In this document: positions 11,294-21,039 of the stretch, piece by piece
How the letters are laid out: each line of letters begins with the position of its first letter
Numbering within the stretch: the first letter of the stretch is position 1
Assembly: GCA_015501595.1 (NCBI GenBank)
Contig: JADNRX010000083.1
Span: forward strand, 110,690-174,689
From: Hymenopellis radicata
Lineage: Eukaryota > Basidiomycota > Agaricomycetes > Agaricales > Physalacriaceae
DNA: 64,000 nt
Reading direction: 5' to 3'
The notes under the pieces: model-generated
Databases searched by the model: none
What the model was told of the DNA's origin: nothing
The model's input: only the letters and a program-made list of their open reading frames with translations
Program-made: the position numbers and the translations under genes

Positions 11294-11741
11294 AAAGGAT
11301 CAAAGATAATGAAAGCCCCACAGAGATCAGGCACGAATACAGAAATGCGCGTAGTGAAGCACGAATACAGGAATGGGTGTATTGAAGAGTCAAGGAGGAG
11401 GCGAAGTATCAACCGTAGATGAGAAAAAACCTTCAAGGCATAGCTATACAGTTGTATAGTAAGTCCGCAACTCCGCTCGGCACACTCGGCACTTGTGCGG
11501 CTAAGTCCGTAGAATCGGCATAGCTGCCGAGCCAGAGATCATCCAACCACCGGAACCTCAACCCTCTTCAGAATGCCCAGAAGACTGGGTTTGAGGGCTG
11601 GAATAGTGACTAGAGAGATAGTAAAGGGTATTCCGCTGTAACCGAGGGTTCCCTGGCCGCCGTGTAAGTGACTTGGAGTTTCTGTCCGACGAAAGCATAA
11701 TCCTGATCGAAAGGCGCATAAGCACTCAGACACGAACGTCG

Positions 11742-12543
11742 ATGGTCAACCCTCGCAAGGGCGGTCGTCCCAAAATTTACTCGTCAAAAGAGGAGCGTCT
11801 AGCCGCTCATCGAGCTTCCAACCGTGCTAGCTGGCAAAGGTAAGATTTTGAAGCTTCTATTCATGTGTCCCAGCTCAAAAAGTGATTGCAGAACGCGCAA
11901 GATCAACAAAATATATATTGCGAGACGTGAGTAAGTAGAGTATCGCGCACAACGACCAACGTGCGCATCTAAACCAATCTGCTGTATACGTGCTTACAAG
12001 GCTGCATAGACTTGAGCAGATCATCTTTCGCAATGCGCCCGGAACGTATAATCCATTGGCAGCAGTGGCCACTGTGCCTAAGTACGTCGTCTTCTCTCTC
12101 ATGTGGGTTCCTCTCACTCTAGGCTAGACTAAACAGATTCCAACCCTATCCTCAAGGAGTCCGAACGGAACGACTTAGCACGCATCGGCTTGGTTAGAGC
12201 GCGACAGATCGACCAAGAGTTTTCCGCATATGTTGGAACGGACCCTCGATTATTCGTGGAGGCTCGACTCCAGGAATATCTCAGTCAAGTTTCCTCACAT
12301 GACGAAGATCGGGTGCTATGGAAATAATCGACAGACCAGCTGAAATCATCGCACAGCTCCGCCAGAAATGCTACGACATTCGCGACCACATCTGGCAGCG
12401 CGTCGGATCCGGCAAGCACTACGACCGGATTACCGACATTATGGATGGTATGCGTAGGGTGGAAGGTTGGCTTCAGGATATCTCCTGTGAAGCTCTGGTT
12501 TCGTGGCAGTCTCTACGTGAAATGTATTCCAGGCGCGAGTAGG
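11742..12543 (+). CDS. Uncharacterised basic protein, spliced; 3' half possibly frameshifted
   Basis: ATG at 11742 opens a short exon (to 11839) with the motif GGRPKIYSSKEERLAAHR, similar to the basic GRP-x-Y-x-x-EER starts of many uncharacterised Agaricomycete proteins. Splicing 11840-11891 and 11931-12009 (GTAAGT ... GCATAG) keeps frame and gives IYIARRELEQIIFRNAPGTY. Further 3' an open stretch includes RIGLVRARQIDQEFSAYVGT and then, one base out of frame at about 12317, EIIDRPAEIIAQLRQKC to a stop at 12541-12543. I could not find splice sites joining these two parts, so a 1-nt indel is possible. No domain assigned. Confidence 0.4.
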
Positions 12544-12544
12544 G

Positions 12545-12891
12545 TTTGAAAGTTAGGTTAGTTAACCAGTTAGTAAGCGCTCATTAACCCTAACCTAACC
12601 ACCTCTAACTGATATAACGGTTAAGGATCTTAACCGGTTTCAGCAGTTAGAGGTGGTTATGGTTATAGGTTAAAAAATATTTCAGATATCCTATAACCGC
12701 TAGTTAGGGTTATTGACCGGTTACAACTGCACTAACCGCTATATCGGTTAAACCGGTTATAACCGGTTAATAACCGGTTTAACTGACCAAATCTAGAAAA
12801 TCGAAAAGAAGGTTGCCATGAGTGGGAATTGAACTCACATACTGCTGCTGAAACACAGCAGGAGCTCATCCATCTGAGCCACAGCCGCCGC
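12545..12891 (-). repeat. tRNA-headed SINE-like element, copy S4
   Basis: On the minus strand 12891-12813 forms the best tRNA-like head: a D-stem GCTC/GAGC, an anticodon-like arm CTGCT-GTGTTTC-AGCAG with a seven-base loop placing GTT in the anticodon position, and a T-arm with GAGTTCAATTCCC. The acceptor ends do not pair, so it is not a functional tRNA. The body (12790-12545) is the GGTTA/ACCGGTTA version of the GACCGGT tail and ends with TAACTTTCAAACCC. Confidence 0.7.
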
Positions 12892-13345
12892 AAGCTCTAT
12901 CAATTTTTAGGTCTCATAGGCTCTCTTTGCTCACACCCGAACAAGTATGGTAACTGTGTGCATGTACCTCATAATGGTCATGCACGCCACTTACCAAGTC
13001 AAATGATTAACTGACACACTACTCCTAACAAAAAATTATTGACAGACTTATTCTTATTAACAATTAAAGACATCATAGCTCCTCTCCAGTCATACTCTGA
13101 TAGGTATAGCAAGTGCGTGAAGTACATGCATACTATTTAATGATTAACAGACGGATGCCCCATAAATCCATTCATGCTCGATGAGCATCCCCGAGCAATG
13201 GCACAGGGATACTCAACCGTGCATGAGCACTGACTGAGGGTGGGGTGGTGGGTGGTGGCAGCAGTGGAGGTGGTGGTGAAGCTGCTGGGAGTGGTGGTGG
13301 GAGTGCTAATGGTGGTGGATGAGATATAAACTACTACGATCTATA
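12892..13345. other. Intergenic with a head-hairpin module
   Basis: No gene. 13169-13228 is a copy of the head hairpin (CATGCTCGATGAGCATCC ... CCGTGCATGA) followed by a GGTGGTGG-rich run, the usual start of a composite repeat in plus orientation that continues into the inverted repeat at 13346. Confidence 0.5.
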
Positions 13346-14467
13346 GGCCGCCTGACAATCGTCAGCACGGGAGAGGCGACAATTGTCGGGCTCTGAGTGG
13401 TCCCAGTGGTCGTTGATTCATCCTGTGGTGGTCAATGGCTCACTGCAGTAACAAAGAAAAAAAATACGCATCTTTATGACGCCGCCTGCCTGCAGACAGT
13501 GCAGTGTCTAGTTCCATAACCAATACTGGAGTCCTCTACCTAGCAAGGCTTCTCCGTCATTGTGGTTGAAGATTTGCAGCCTTGTTCAAGGGCTTACACG
13601 TCCTGCGAGGCCGCCGGGGCTCTTCAAGCCCGCAAACAGAGTCAGATTAAAGGAGATGACATAAAGTCAGTCTCCAAGACAGTAGGCGACAACACAAAGT
13701 TGATCACCGAGGAACTAGCTTGATAGTAGTGGTGGTTGAAGGGAGAGAATGAGCCTTTGATCACCATATGGATCCAATCTGTACACTAGTGATCAGATCG
13801 TCGAGTACCGGGGATTTGTCTGAAACTTTTTTTGGGACCTCTCCTTTTGATATTAAGCCCAATGCACACTATTTGAAAGTGAGAAAAAATATATTTCTAT
13901 CTATAATGAATACTTGTTTGATTGAAAAGACAGTCGAACAACTGGTAGAGATATTATTGCTAGTGATTAAATGATCACATAAGTAATCAATGATTAACGG
14001 ACTGATCATTCGAGTGGTGATCATGATGCATTTTAGCAAGTGATCTCTGTCTTCAACCACCACCACCTCAAGACGCCGCACACCCCGATGACTCGACCTT
14101 GGGACGCGGGTCTTCCGGGCGTCTTTCTTCTTTTATCTACCTCTTTTTTGCCCATTTTTTCCTGGATATGCGGGCTTGAAGAGCCCCGGCGGCCCCGCAG
14201 GACGCGTAAGCCCTTGAACAGGCTGCAAATCTTCAACCACAATGACGGAGAAGCCTTGCTAGGTAGAGGACTCCAGTATTGGTTATGGAACTAGACACTG
14301 CACTGTCTGCAGGCAAGGCAGCGTCATAAAGATGCGTTTTTTTTTCTTTGTTACTGCAGTGAGCCATTGACCACCACAGGATGAATCAACGACCACTGGG
14401 ACCACTCAGAGCCTGACAATTGTCGCTCTGCCATGCTGATAATTGTCAGGCAGGCGAGGCGGTCTAT
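13346..14467. repeat. Large inverted repeat built from two opposed composite-repeat copies
   Basis: Arms of about 290-300 bp (13346-13635 and 14168-14467) are near-perfect reverse complements. Each arm carries GACAATCGTC/GACAATTGTC words, the GACGCCGCC-type hairpin and the GCGTAAGC hairpin (13573-13598 and 14202-14227), and each ends at GGGCTCTTCAAGCCCGCA. The 530-bp centre is AT-rich, with a partially symmetric GGTGGTTGAAG/CTTCAACCACC pair. No coding gene. The arms are much closer to each other than to other copies, pointing to recent inverted duplication or palindrome-type gene conversion. Confidence 0.75.
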
Positions 14468-15040
14468 TAGTTGAGGTTTCGTGCTAGGCACCACTGCTGT
14501 CTTTGTGGCAGCGGCAGAGGACTACAATGACTCCGGGACACAACAACGACGATTTGCAACTCCAGGAGAGGATGATGAAGGAAGAGAGGTGATAATTTGG
14601 AAGTTGGGCTGAGTGGCGTTGCAGATGCGTACAGCCAAGAACAGTACGTGTTTTTATTTATCTTCTGCATGTTCATGGCCTCGATGGTGTAGAATGACGC
14701 CGTAGAGGTTTTTTGACCTTCATTACAGTAATATGGCATCTTCCGCGACGCTTAAGCCCCACCAATGTGGGCTGCATACATTCTGATTCTCTCTCACCCT
14801 CTACATATGACGCACCATGCATCCACCATCTTGCTTACATTACTGGACTGTCGAGGTGCTTTTCGTATAGGATATAACTACTGCACATTTGTGCAGTGTG
14901 TTGTCTTACCGAAAAAATCTCTCGACTGTCCGTTAAACATTGTTGTTAGACTGTCCGTTAAACATTATTGTTGGATACACTTATACTAGTATTAATGGGA
15001 ATGAGATTCACCATAAAACCCATCTCAAGTATGATATTCT
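14468..15040. repeat. Composite-repeat remnants
   Basis: Holds a GCTTAAGC-type variant of the small hairpin near 14749-14776 (stem CCCAC/GTGGG) and the terminal-type hairpin at 14858-14915 (TTTCG ... CTGCACATTTGTGCAG ... CGAAA). A short direct repeat, GACTGTCCGTTAAACATT, occurs twice at about 14925-14970. No gene is seen. Confidence 0.45.
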
Positions 15041-15335
15041 GCGGCGGCGGTGGCCCAGTTGGTAATGGGTCATACTTCTAACTAATATGTGCGGTATGCA
15101 GGCGTTCAAACCCTCCTGCTGCCCTTTTTGAGTGAAGTATGATCGGTTAAACCTAGGGTTTGAAAGTCAGGTCACGCTTGACCGGTCAAGCGGCTTAACT
15201 TGACCTGACCTGACCGAAAAATTGACCGAAGACACTTGACCGGTCACACAATTTGACCGGTCACGGTCAACGGTCAAGGTCGAAGCAAGATTTTTGTTTA
15301 ACCGCAGGTAACCGGCCACGACCGGTCATGACCGG
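15041..15335 (+). repeat. tRNA-headed SINE-like element, copy S5 (body apparently inverted)
   Basis: The head (15041-15125) has the A-box-like GGTGGCCCAGTTGGTAATGG and B-box-like GGCGTTCAAACCC; its ends GCGGCGG and CTGCTGCC could pair as an acceptor remnant. The body (15146-15335) starts with CCTAGGGTTTGAAAGTCAGG, which is the far end in other copies, so body and head are in opposite relative orientation here. Either a second body inserted next to this head or an inversion took place. Confidence 0.55.
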
Positions 15336-15757
15336 TGAGATTTATTCGTGCCAGACGAGCATGCCTATGCTAAGTAGCACAGGCAGCATGTCGCCGTGCA
15401 CGATAGTCCCCGACGTCTCCCGACGATGCAGCATTGTAGACAATGCTGCACAGCCGCAAGATAGTGGAGGATGGTAGGGGGATAGAGGGGTTAAGGATTC
15501 GGCCGTGTCCCGGGATGCTGATGTCGTACCACGGCGCTGTCATCATCGTGGCCGTGTCGTGTCCTGGTCGGGTGAGATCGGTATTCGTCGCGGGGACATC
15601 GTTGGTAGAAGCGGTGGCATTGTGACGGCCTCACGTTATATCGTGGTCCTCCTGCAAATGAGTCTTTTGATAAAAGAAAGAAAATAAGACACACCTTGAC
15701 GACGCCGTCTGTCAGCAGACAGTGCGGCGTCACTTCAATAAATTCTCCAACCCGCGG
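15336..15757. repeat. Composite hairpin repeat, copy 5, left part
   Basis: Contains a variant head hairpin (about 15348-15408: TTCGTGCC ... CCTATGCTAAGTAGCACAGG ... GTGCACGATA) and a GACGCCGTCTGTC/GACAGTGCGGCGTC hairpin (about 15700-15731). It is interrupted at CAACCCGCGG by the hAT element and resumes at 16184. Confidence 0.5.
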
Positions 15758-16183
15758 TAGAGATCACCACGAGTCCTGACTCGAGTCGATTCGTGACTCA
15801 TGCGGCGAGTACTCATGGGGGTCAAAGGCTGTTCATGACTCGCGCATAACTCGAGTCCCCCTGACTCACGAGTCGAGTCGAGTCGAGTATTTGACCCTGC
15901 GAGTCCGAGTTGATTCGCGAGTACTCTCCAGACTCATCTAGTATATTGCTGTAGTTAAACCTTATTTAAGCTATTTAGCAGGTATTTTCAGTGATTCATG
16001 TGTTCATGCACGAGTCAACACGAGTCAGAACACGAGTCAGATATTAGCCTTAGGCTGTTCATGACTCTCGCCTGACTCGAGTCCCCCTGACTCACGAGTC
16101 GAGTCGAGTCGAGTATTTGACCCTGCGAGTCCGAGTTGATTCGCGAGTACTCTCCAGACTCATGCGACTCGTGGTGATCTCTA
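15758..16183. mobile_element. hAT-type MITE (426 bp) inserted in a composite repeat
   Basis: Exact termini TAGAGATCACCACGAGTC and GACTCGTGGTGATCTCTA, flanked by the 8-bp duplication ACCCGCGG (15750-15757 and 16184-16191). The interrupted sequence is the CCCGCGG site found intact in other composite copies, which confirms the insertion. Internally a block of about 110 bp (GGCTGTTCATGACTC ... CTCTCCAGACTCAT) is repeated directly at about 15826 and 16054. There is no coding capacity. Confidence 0.9.
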
Positions 16184-17225
16184 ACCCGCGGTGGTTGCTA
16201 TCGTTGTATTGTGAGAGTGCAGCCTCGTTCGAGGGCTTACGCGTCCAGCGGGGCCCTTGTCATAATATATTGCTGTGGCGGTAGGTGTCATTGTCGAGGT
16301 GCCGTTGACATCGTGCTTGCAGCGTCGTCAGGCGGTCGTGGTGGTCGTCGGTGAGGCTGCTCCTGTTGTCGTCATGGCGTTGCGGGAGTGTTGGTGGGTT
16401 TCGTTGCCGCCGTCGTCTTTCAATCGTCGTACTGTAGCAGGTGGGGCCATGGTCGAGGTACCGCCGGCGCAGTCGTGTCGTCGTGATGATGAGGCCGTGG
16501 TCTTGTTGCGGTGGCGGTGGTGGTGCTGTTTAAGGGAGGTCAAGATCAAAATCAACCGAAAAAAGTCGCGCACCTTAAGGACGCCGCCTGTCTGCGTCGT
16601 CGTGGTGGTGGCGGTGGTGTTGTCATCGTGGACGAAGTTGTCAGCACGTTGAATGAATCAAATCAGAAAGGAGACGCACCTTTGGGCGCAGAACGAGGCG
16701 CGGCTCATTCTGCGCCAGTTTTAAACCTTCTTGTATCCGTTGCTATGACGGCGGTCACGTCCTGGGCGTCGTAATTATCGTGGGCAGACTCTCTGCGGCC
16801 ACATTCGTTGTGTTGAGCTTTGCGGCCTCGTTGGAGGGCTTACGCGTCCTGTGGGGCCGCCGGGGCTCTTCAAGCCCACACATCCATGGAAAGACTGGAA
16901 AAAGGAGATGGATTGAAGCAGAACGACGCCTGGAAGACCCGCGTCCCAAGGTCGGGTCGTCGGAAGCCAGGCGTCGCGAGGTGGTGGTGGTTGAGTGGCA
17001 AGATCGACGTCCCAAAAACCGCTCGATCACCACTCGGATGATCGGTCCGGTGTATTTTCGCGACCTCGGGATGGCTCCAGAACCACAACGAAGGCCGCGC
17101 TTGTGGTCGGATGTGGCGGGATGTGTTCAGAGAGTGTATTCGAACATCTTTTATTTTGACCAATTTTTGGGTGGGGTGGAACTATTACTCGCACCTATAG
17201 TGCAAGTAACCTGCTATGAACTGTA
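16184..17225 (+). repeat. Composite hairpin repeat, copies 5 (right part) and 6
   Basis: GCGTAAGC hairpins on the minus strand at 16207-16232 and 16821-16846; GTC-rich linker; GGGGCTCTTCAAGCCC near 16861; the GGACGCCTGG ... CCAGGCGTC block and CTCGGATGATCGGTCCGG near 17030. The 16.8-17.2 kb part is a near-copy of 6490-6850. No gene. Confidence 0.55.
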
Positions 17226-17430
17226 AGTATACAATACTTACAACTTGATTTACATCAGATCTCATCGCGAAGATATACAGCTAGGTTATTGTTCAATTTA
17301 TGCACTACTTACCTTTACCTACAATGTGAGGAATACAGCTAAAATCATGCAACGGTGAACTGAGTGTACCAAGAGTGTACTTGACCTCTGCTGCCTGAGA
17401 ACTACTATGATGCCCTGAGAATACTGGAAA

Positions 17431-17745
17431 GCACAGCCTAATGGTGCAGTTGGTAAGCTGTGCGTGTCATCTAGCCAAGTGATCTGCCTAGGTTCTTGTG
17501 TTCAAGTCCGGCTTCTGTCATTTTGTTAGACTCTGTCATCAGTCTTGACCGATCATAACCAGTCTTGACTTGGTTAGGGTCATGACCGGTTGTGACCGCT
17601 TGACCGGGCATAACTTGACCGGTCAGCCTGCTTAACCGGTCACGGTTAACGGTCTGGCAAAATCCTAGATTTGCGTAACCGGTCCGGTCACCGGTTAAGC
17701 CAGATTAAGGTCATTTAACCTGACTTAACTGGACTTTCGAACCCT
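17431..17745 (+). repeat. tRNA-headed SINE-like element, copy S6
   Basis: The head (17431-17520) has A-box-like TGGTGCAGTTGGTAAGC and B-box-like TGTGTTCAAGTCC. The body matches copy S3 closely and ends CTTTCGAACCCTAG. The same body therefore sits behind two different tRNA-like heads within 10 kb. Confidence 0.65.
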
Positions 17746-17971
17746 AGTTAAACCGGTTATTAACTGGTTATAACCGGTTAAACCGGAAAAGCGGTTATAA
17801 CCAGTTATAACTGCTAACCTAACCGGAAAAATAACCGGTTAGCGGTTAATGACAGTTATCAGTGGTTACAGTTATGGTTAACAGACATTAGCGTACTTGG
17901 TTACGGTTACTGTTACGGTTAGACCTGACTGAGGGGGTCTAACCGTAACCTAACCTAACCTTAAAACCCTA
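17746..17971. repeat. Second GACCGGT/AACCGGTTA body, headless
   Basis: Consists of TAACCGGTTA and GGTTACGGTTA words, ends CTAACCTTAAAACCCTA. It abuts a truncated hAT-like copy at 17972, giving the order SINE body, body, hAT fragment. Confidence 0.5.
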
Positions 17972-18830
17972 CACTCAGCCATGCATGAGGCAAGGACTGA
18001 GGGTAATGGTGGTGGGAGTGGGAATGGGAATGGGAATGGTGGTGGTGGTGATGAGGAGAGTGGAAGTGGGAATGTATTGTTGTTGTTGTTGTCGTCGTCG
18101 GCACCGCGTCGCACATCCTCGGCACCGCGTCGCACATCCTCGGCACCACGTTGCACATCCTCATCACCGCGTCGCGCATGCTCATCACCGCATCCGCATT
18201 CTCCACCACATCCCGCATCCTCAGCCACATCCTCATCATCGTCGTCGTCGTCGTCATCGTAGTCGTAGTCGTAGTCGTAGTCTTGATGCCCGCCGTTACT
18301 GGTTGTCCGGCGTAGTCGTAGTCGTGGTCAGGTCGTTGTCGTCCTTGGCTGCTGTCACAGAGACAGCAGCATGTCCAGCACAGAGCCAGAGCCCAAATGC
18401 GCACCCCAGAGGCTGCCTGACAATCGTCAGAGCAGCAGGAGCGACGATCGCCGCATCCTAGGTGGCCATGGTGGTGGTGATGGTAAGAGGATAAGAGAGA
18501 AACCATCCGATCGCACGCTTACGCGGCCTCTCGGCGTTTGCCGGATCGTGAGAATTGACTAGAAATTCACGCGAACAGCTCATTTGGGCGACGCACGGCC
18601 CCGTTTAACTTCGTAAAAATTTGTAAATTAAGATTAAATATATACCTAAATATTGACGAGTCAACACGAGTACTCGCGACGAGTACTCGCGCCTCCAGAG
18701 CCTGATCCGCGATCCATATGTGATCCGACCCGTCACGGGTCTACAGATCAAACGGATCGGATCTCCGAGATGCCCGAGCGGATCGAGTATGGGTAAACCC
18801 GCATGATCCGCTGACTCGTTGAGGTCTCTA
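17972..18830. mobile_element. hAT-like element lacking its left end, inserted in the retroelement ORF
   Basis: Collinear with 8135-8935: the head hairpin's right arm, GGTGGT run, CTGACAATCGTCAG, the CTTACGCGGCC and CACGCGAAC block, GAGTACTCG subterminal words and the terminus GACTCGTTGAGGTCTCTA at 18813-18830. The left terminus is missing; SINE-body sequence lies at the break. Its terminal TAG (read on the minus strand) is now the stop codon of the retroelement's extra ORF. Confidence 0.65.
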
Positions 18831-20814
18831 CCCAGCGTCGTAGTCATACACTCTCCAGGGCGGGGCTGGGAACCCATAGGTCTGCGCGTCGGTGATGTAC
18901 CCCACAGGCAGGACGAAATCACCGGGAAAGGTGGGGACCAGAGCGCGAGCATTCTCATAATCATAGTAGGTCTTCATATAAGGCTTCGCGATCCAACGAT
19001 CGTCTAGCGCGCGTCCTTTTATGAAACAGAAGGGAAACCCTTCTTCGGGGCGCGAAAGGTCATGAAACATGTAGAAGTAATCATACATGATTCGACTGTC
19101 GGGGATCCTCGGAGGGAGGAGACAAGCCAAATGGTTGGGGCCCATCGGAAGACGCTGTAAGGGGGACGGAGCGTAACGCTCGTTCCGCTCGGTAAAGATG
19201 TCGCTCCAAGCCGCCTCCCCCTTAGAGCATGCCACGAGTCTAAACCCGGGTCCGGCGGGTCGAGTTTGCGCGAGTTTGCATATCTGAAGTCCGGACTTGC
19301 GACTTGTCTCAAACTCGCGAGTCGCGGGTCTAAAACTCGCGAGTTTGCGAGTTTTTGACGAGTTTTGAGCTATAACCCACTCATATCCCCTCCAACTGAG
19401 GTTAAACAAGTGCAAACATCATCTCTATAGCCTATTGCAGCTCTGTTGAATCATATTCATATGTATAATGCAGTTTATATACATAATATTATAGCTCAAC
19501 TGACTACCGGAACCTGCGCAAGTACTTGCAGAATGCTCCAACCTCAAACCTGCGACTTGCGCAAACCCGGGTCGCGAGTCGCGAGTTGCAGGTTACCTGC
19601 GAGTTACCTGCGCTGGCCGAAACTCGTGGCATGCTCTACTCCCCCTTTCCTCGCGCGAAAGCACGAACCCCATCTTCGTCCGCTACGATGCCAAAAGAGG
19701 CGGAATACCCCCTTTGTCGGCTCGAGTTCTTGTCGAGGCCGTAGTATTGGACAAAGGAAAGATCCTGGGATCTACCATCTCGGGAGGGCGCAGCTCTGAT
19801 GGAGCCGCCGTAGGACTGAAAGGCCTCTTCATAAGGAGCCGCCGATGCCCGACGATAGATTCCTATCGTGGACTCCCAAGGCGCAAATATACGCAACTCG
19901 GGGAGCTGCGCTACCTCTGAGTCTGAAAGGCGGCTTACGAAGAAAAGCGGAACTCGCGCTATCGTGCCGTTCCATAGGACGTCGGCTTCGTCCATTCCTT
20001 CGACGAAGACACCCATCAGGGAATCGTCAGCCGGAGGTAACGTGTCTGGGATGGGGAGGGCTGGATTCCCTCGGCGAGCGAAGGCTTCGGCCTGAGCGTA
20101 ACGTACCCAAGCCTTTTTAAGGCGCATACCCCTCTGGATCTGTGTGAAGCGGTAAAGCAGGGGAATGTAAGAGTCGAACACCTCCAGAGTCCGGATCTCC
20201 ATGGCGTCGGGAAAGACGGGGCGGTTCTGCCAAAGAGGCGATTCTGCGCCCCCCAAGGTCGAAAGATGAGACATCCGCAGAAAGAGCGCGGCATTTTCAT
20301 CCAGAAGAGCTTCCCGGAGACGTTTGTCGACGCAGACGAGAGCGCCAGCTCCATCTCCCAAAACTTGAAGGTAGTCGAAGAAGGGAGTCCAGACACAGTG
20401 AGATTCGCCATCCTGGGGGCCAGACTCTAGGAGCGGCCACCACGGGACGCGAGATGAGAAGTTTTGAGGATTCTCCAAGGGATCGAATATCCCCATGTGT
20501 CCGTCTACGCGAAGAGAATGGACCGAAGCGTGGAGGACGTCAAACGTCAGCTCCCTCTTCCCGGGAGCGATCGGGCAGAGCTTAGAGTTAACTGACCAGA
20601 TCTCGTACAGTCGCTCCTGTTCGTTACTCTCATCCCACCCGAAGTCCACGATCCGCCCCCAATAAGAACCTCTTGGCATTGGCCCTTCATAACCCTTTCC
20701 CAGGACTGGGATGTGTTCAGCATAACCTGCATAGCCGGCTGTGAGGGATAGGCCCACGAACGAGAGAGAGCTGAAGGCTAAACGGCGGGACTGGAGAGGA
20801 GCTGGCGACGACAT
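18831..20814 (-). pseudogene. Extra ORF downstream of the chromovirus integrase, split by a hAT MITE
   Basis: ATG at 20814 lies 25 bp after the chromodomain stop, same strand. The first part encodes 392 codons (N-terminal hydrophobic stretch around AFSSLSFVGLSLTAGYAGYA; then Trp/Pro-rich globular-looking sequence). It stops at a TAG supplied by the MITE terminus at 19638. Removing the MITE (19223-19638) plus one 8-bp duplication restores the same frame into a second part ending near WRVYDYDAG, where a TAG from another hAT-like terminus (18830) truncates it. About 520 residues remain. I recognise no envelope, protease or nuclease motif. It could be an element-borne accessory protein or a captured host gene. 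Confidence 0.6.
19223..19638. mobile_element. hAT-type MITE (416 bp) inside the retroelement ORF
   Basis: Exact termini TAGAGCATGCCACGAGT and ACTCGTGGCATGCTCTA with the 8-bp duplication CTCCCCCT at 19215-19222 and 19639-19646. Subterminal regions are rich in AACTCGCGAGTTTGCG-like words; the centre is AT-rich (about 19400-19500). No ORF. Its excision would restore the host frame exactly, so insertion postdates the coding phase of the ORF. Confidence 0.9.
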
Positions 20815-20838
20815 GATGCTGGTATCGGATGAGAAATC

Positions 20839-21039
20839 CTAAAGGTTCCGCGATTTCTCATAAGATCTTTTGATCTGCGGAGCGTTCCGTAAGTTCTGCT
20901 CCGGTTCCCAAGTATCGTCCTCCGGCCCGTAACCTCTCCATCGGACCAAGTATTGCTTCCTGCTTCCCTTCTTCTTGGATGATAGACGGTGTCCCAGGAT
21001 AGCCTCAACGTCCTCTACCACGACCGCGACCTCTGCCAC
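20839..21039 (-). pseudogene. Chromodomain of the chromovirus integrase
   Basis: Contains VEAILGHRL, QYLVRWRGYG and DDTWEPEQNL, the classic chromodomain core with aromatic-cage-type residues (Y, W, W). It lies in a different frame from the upstream integrase, overlapping it by about 35 bp, after a GRGRGR repeat. In intact chromoviruses it targets integration to modified histones (family knowledge). Confidence 0.85.

Noticed and set aside
2636..17520. tRNA genes at the tRNA-like heads
   Set aside because: A and B boxes are visible, but acceptor stems do not pair and T or D arms carry mismatches; each is fused to a repeat body. Called as SINE-like heads instead.
12560..17965. Telomere-like CCCTAA words (TAACCCTAACC and similar)
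   Set aside because: They are scattered inside the AACCGGTTA body repeats, not a tandem array of TTAGGG.
17980..18510. His/Met/Thr-rich frames around 18.0-18.5 kb
   Set aside because: They are translations of the CACATCCTCGGCACCGCGTC and GTAGTC microsatellites inside a hAT-like element.
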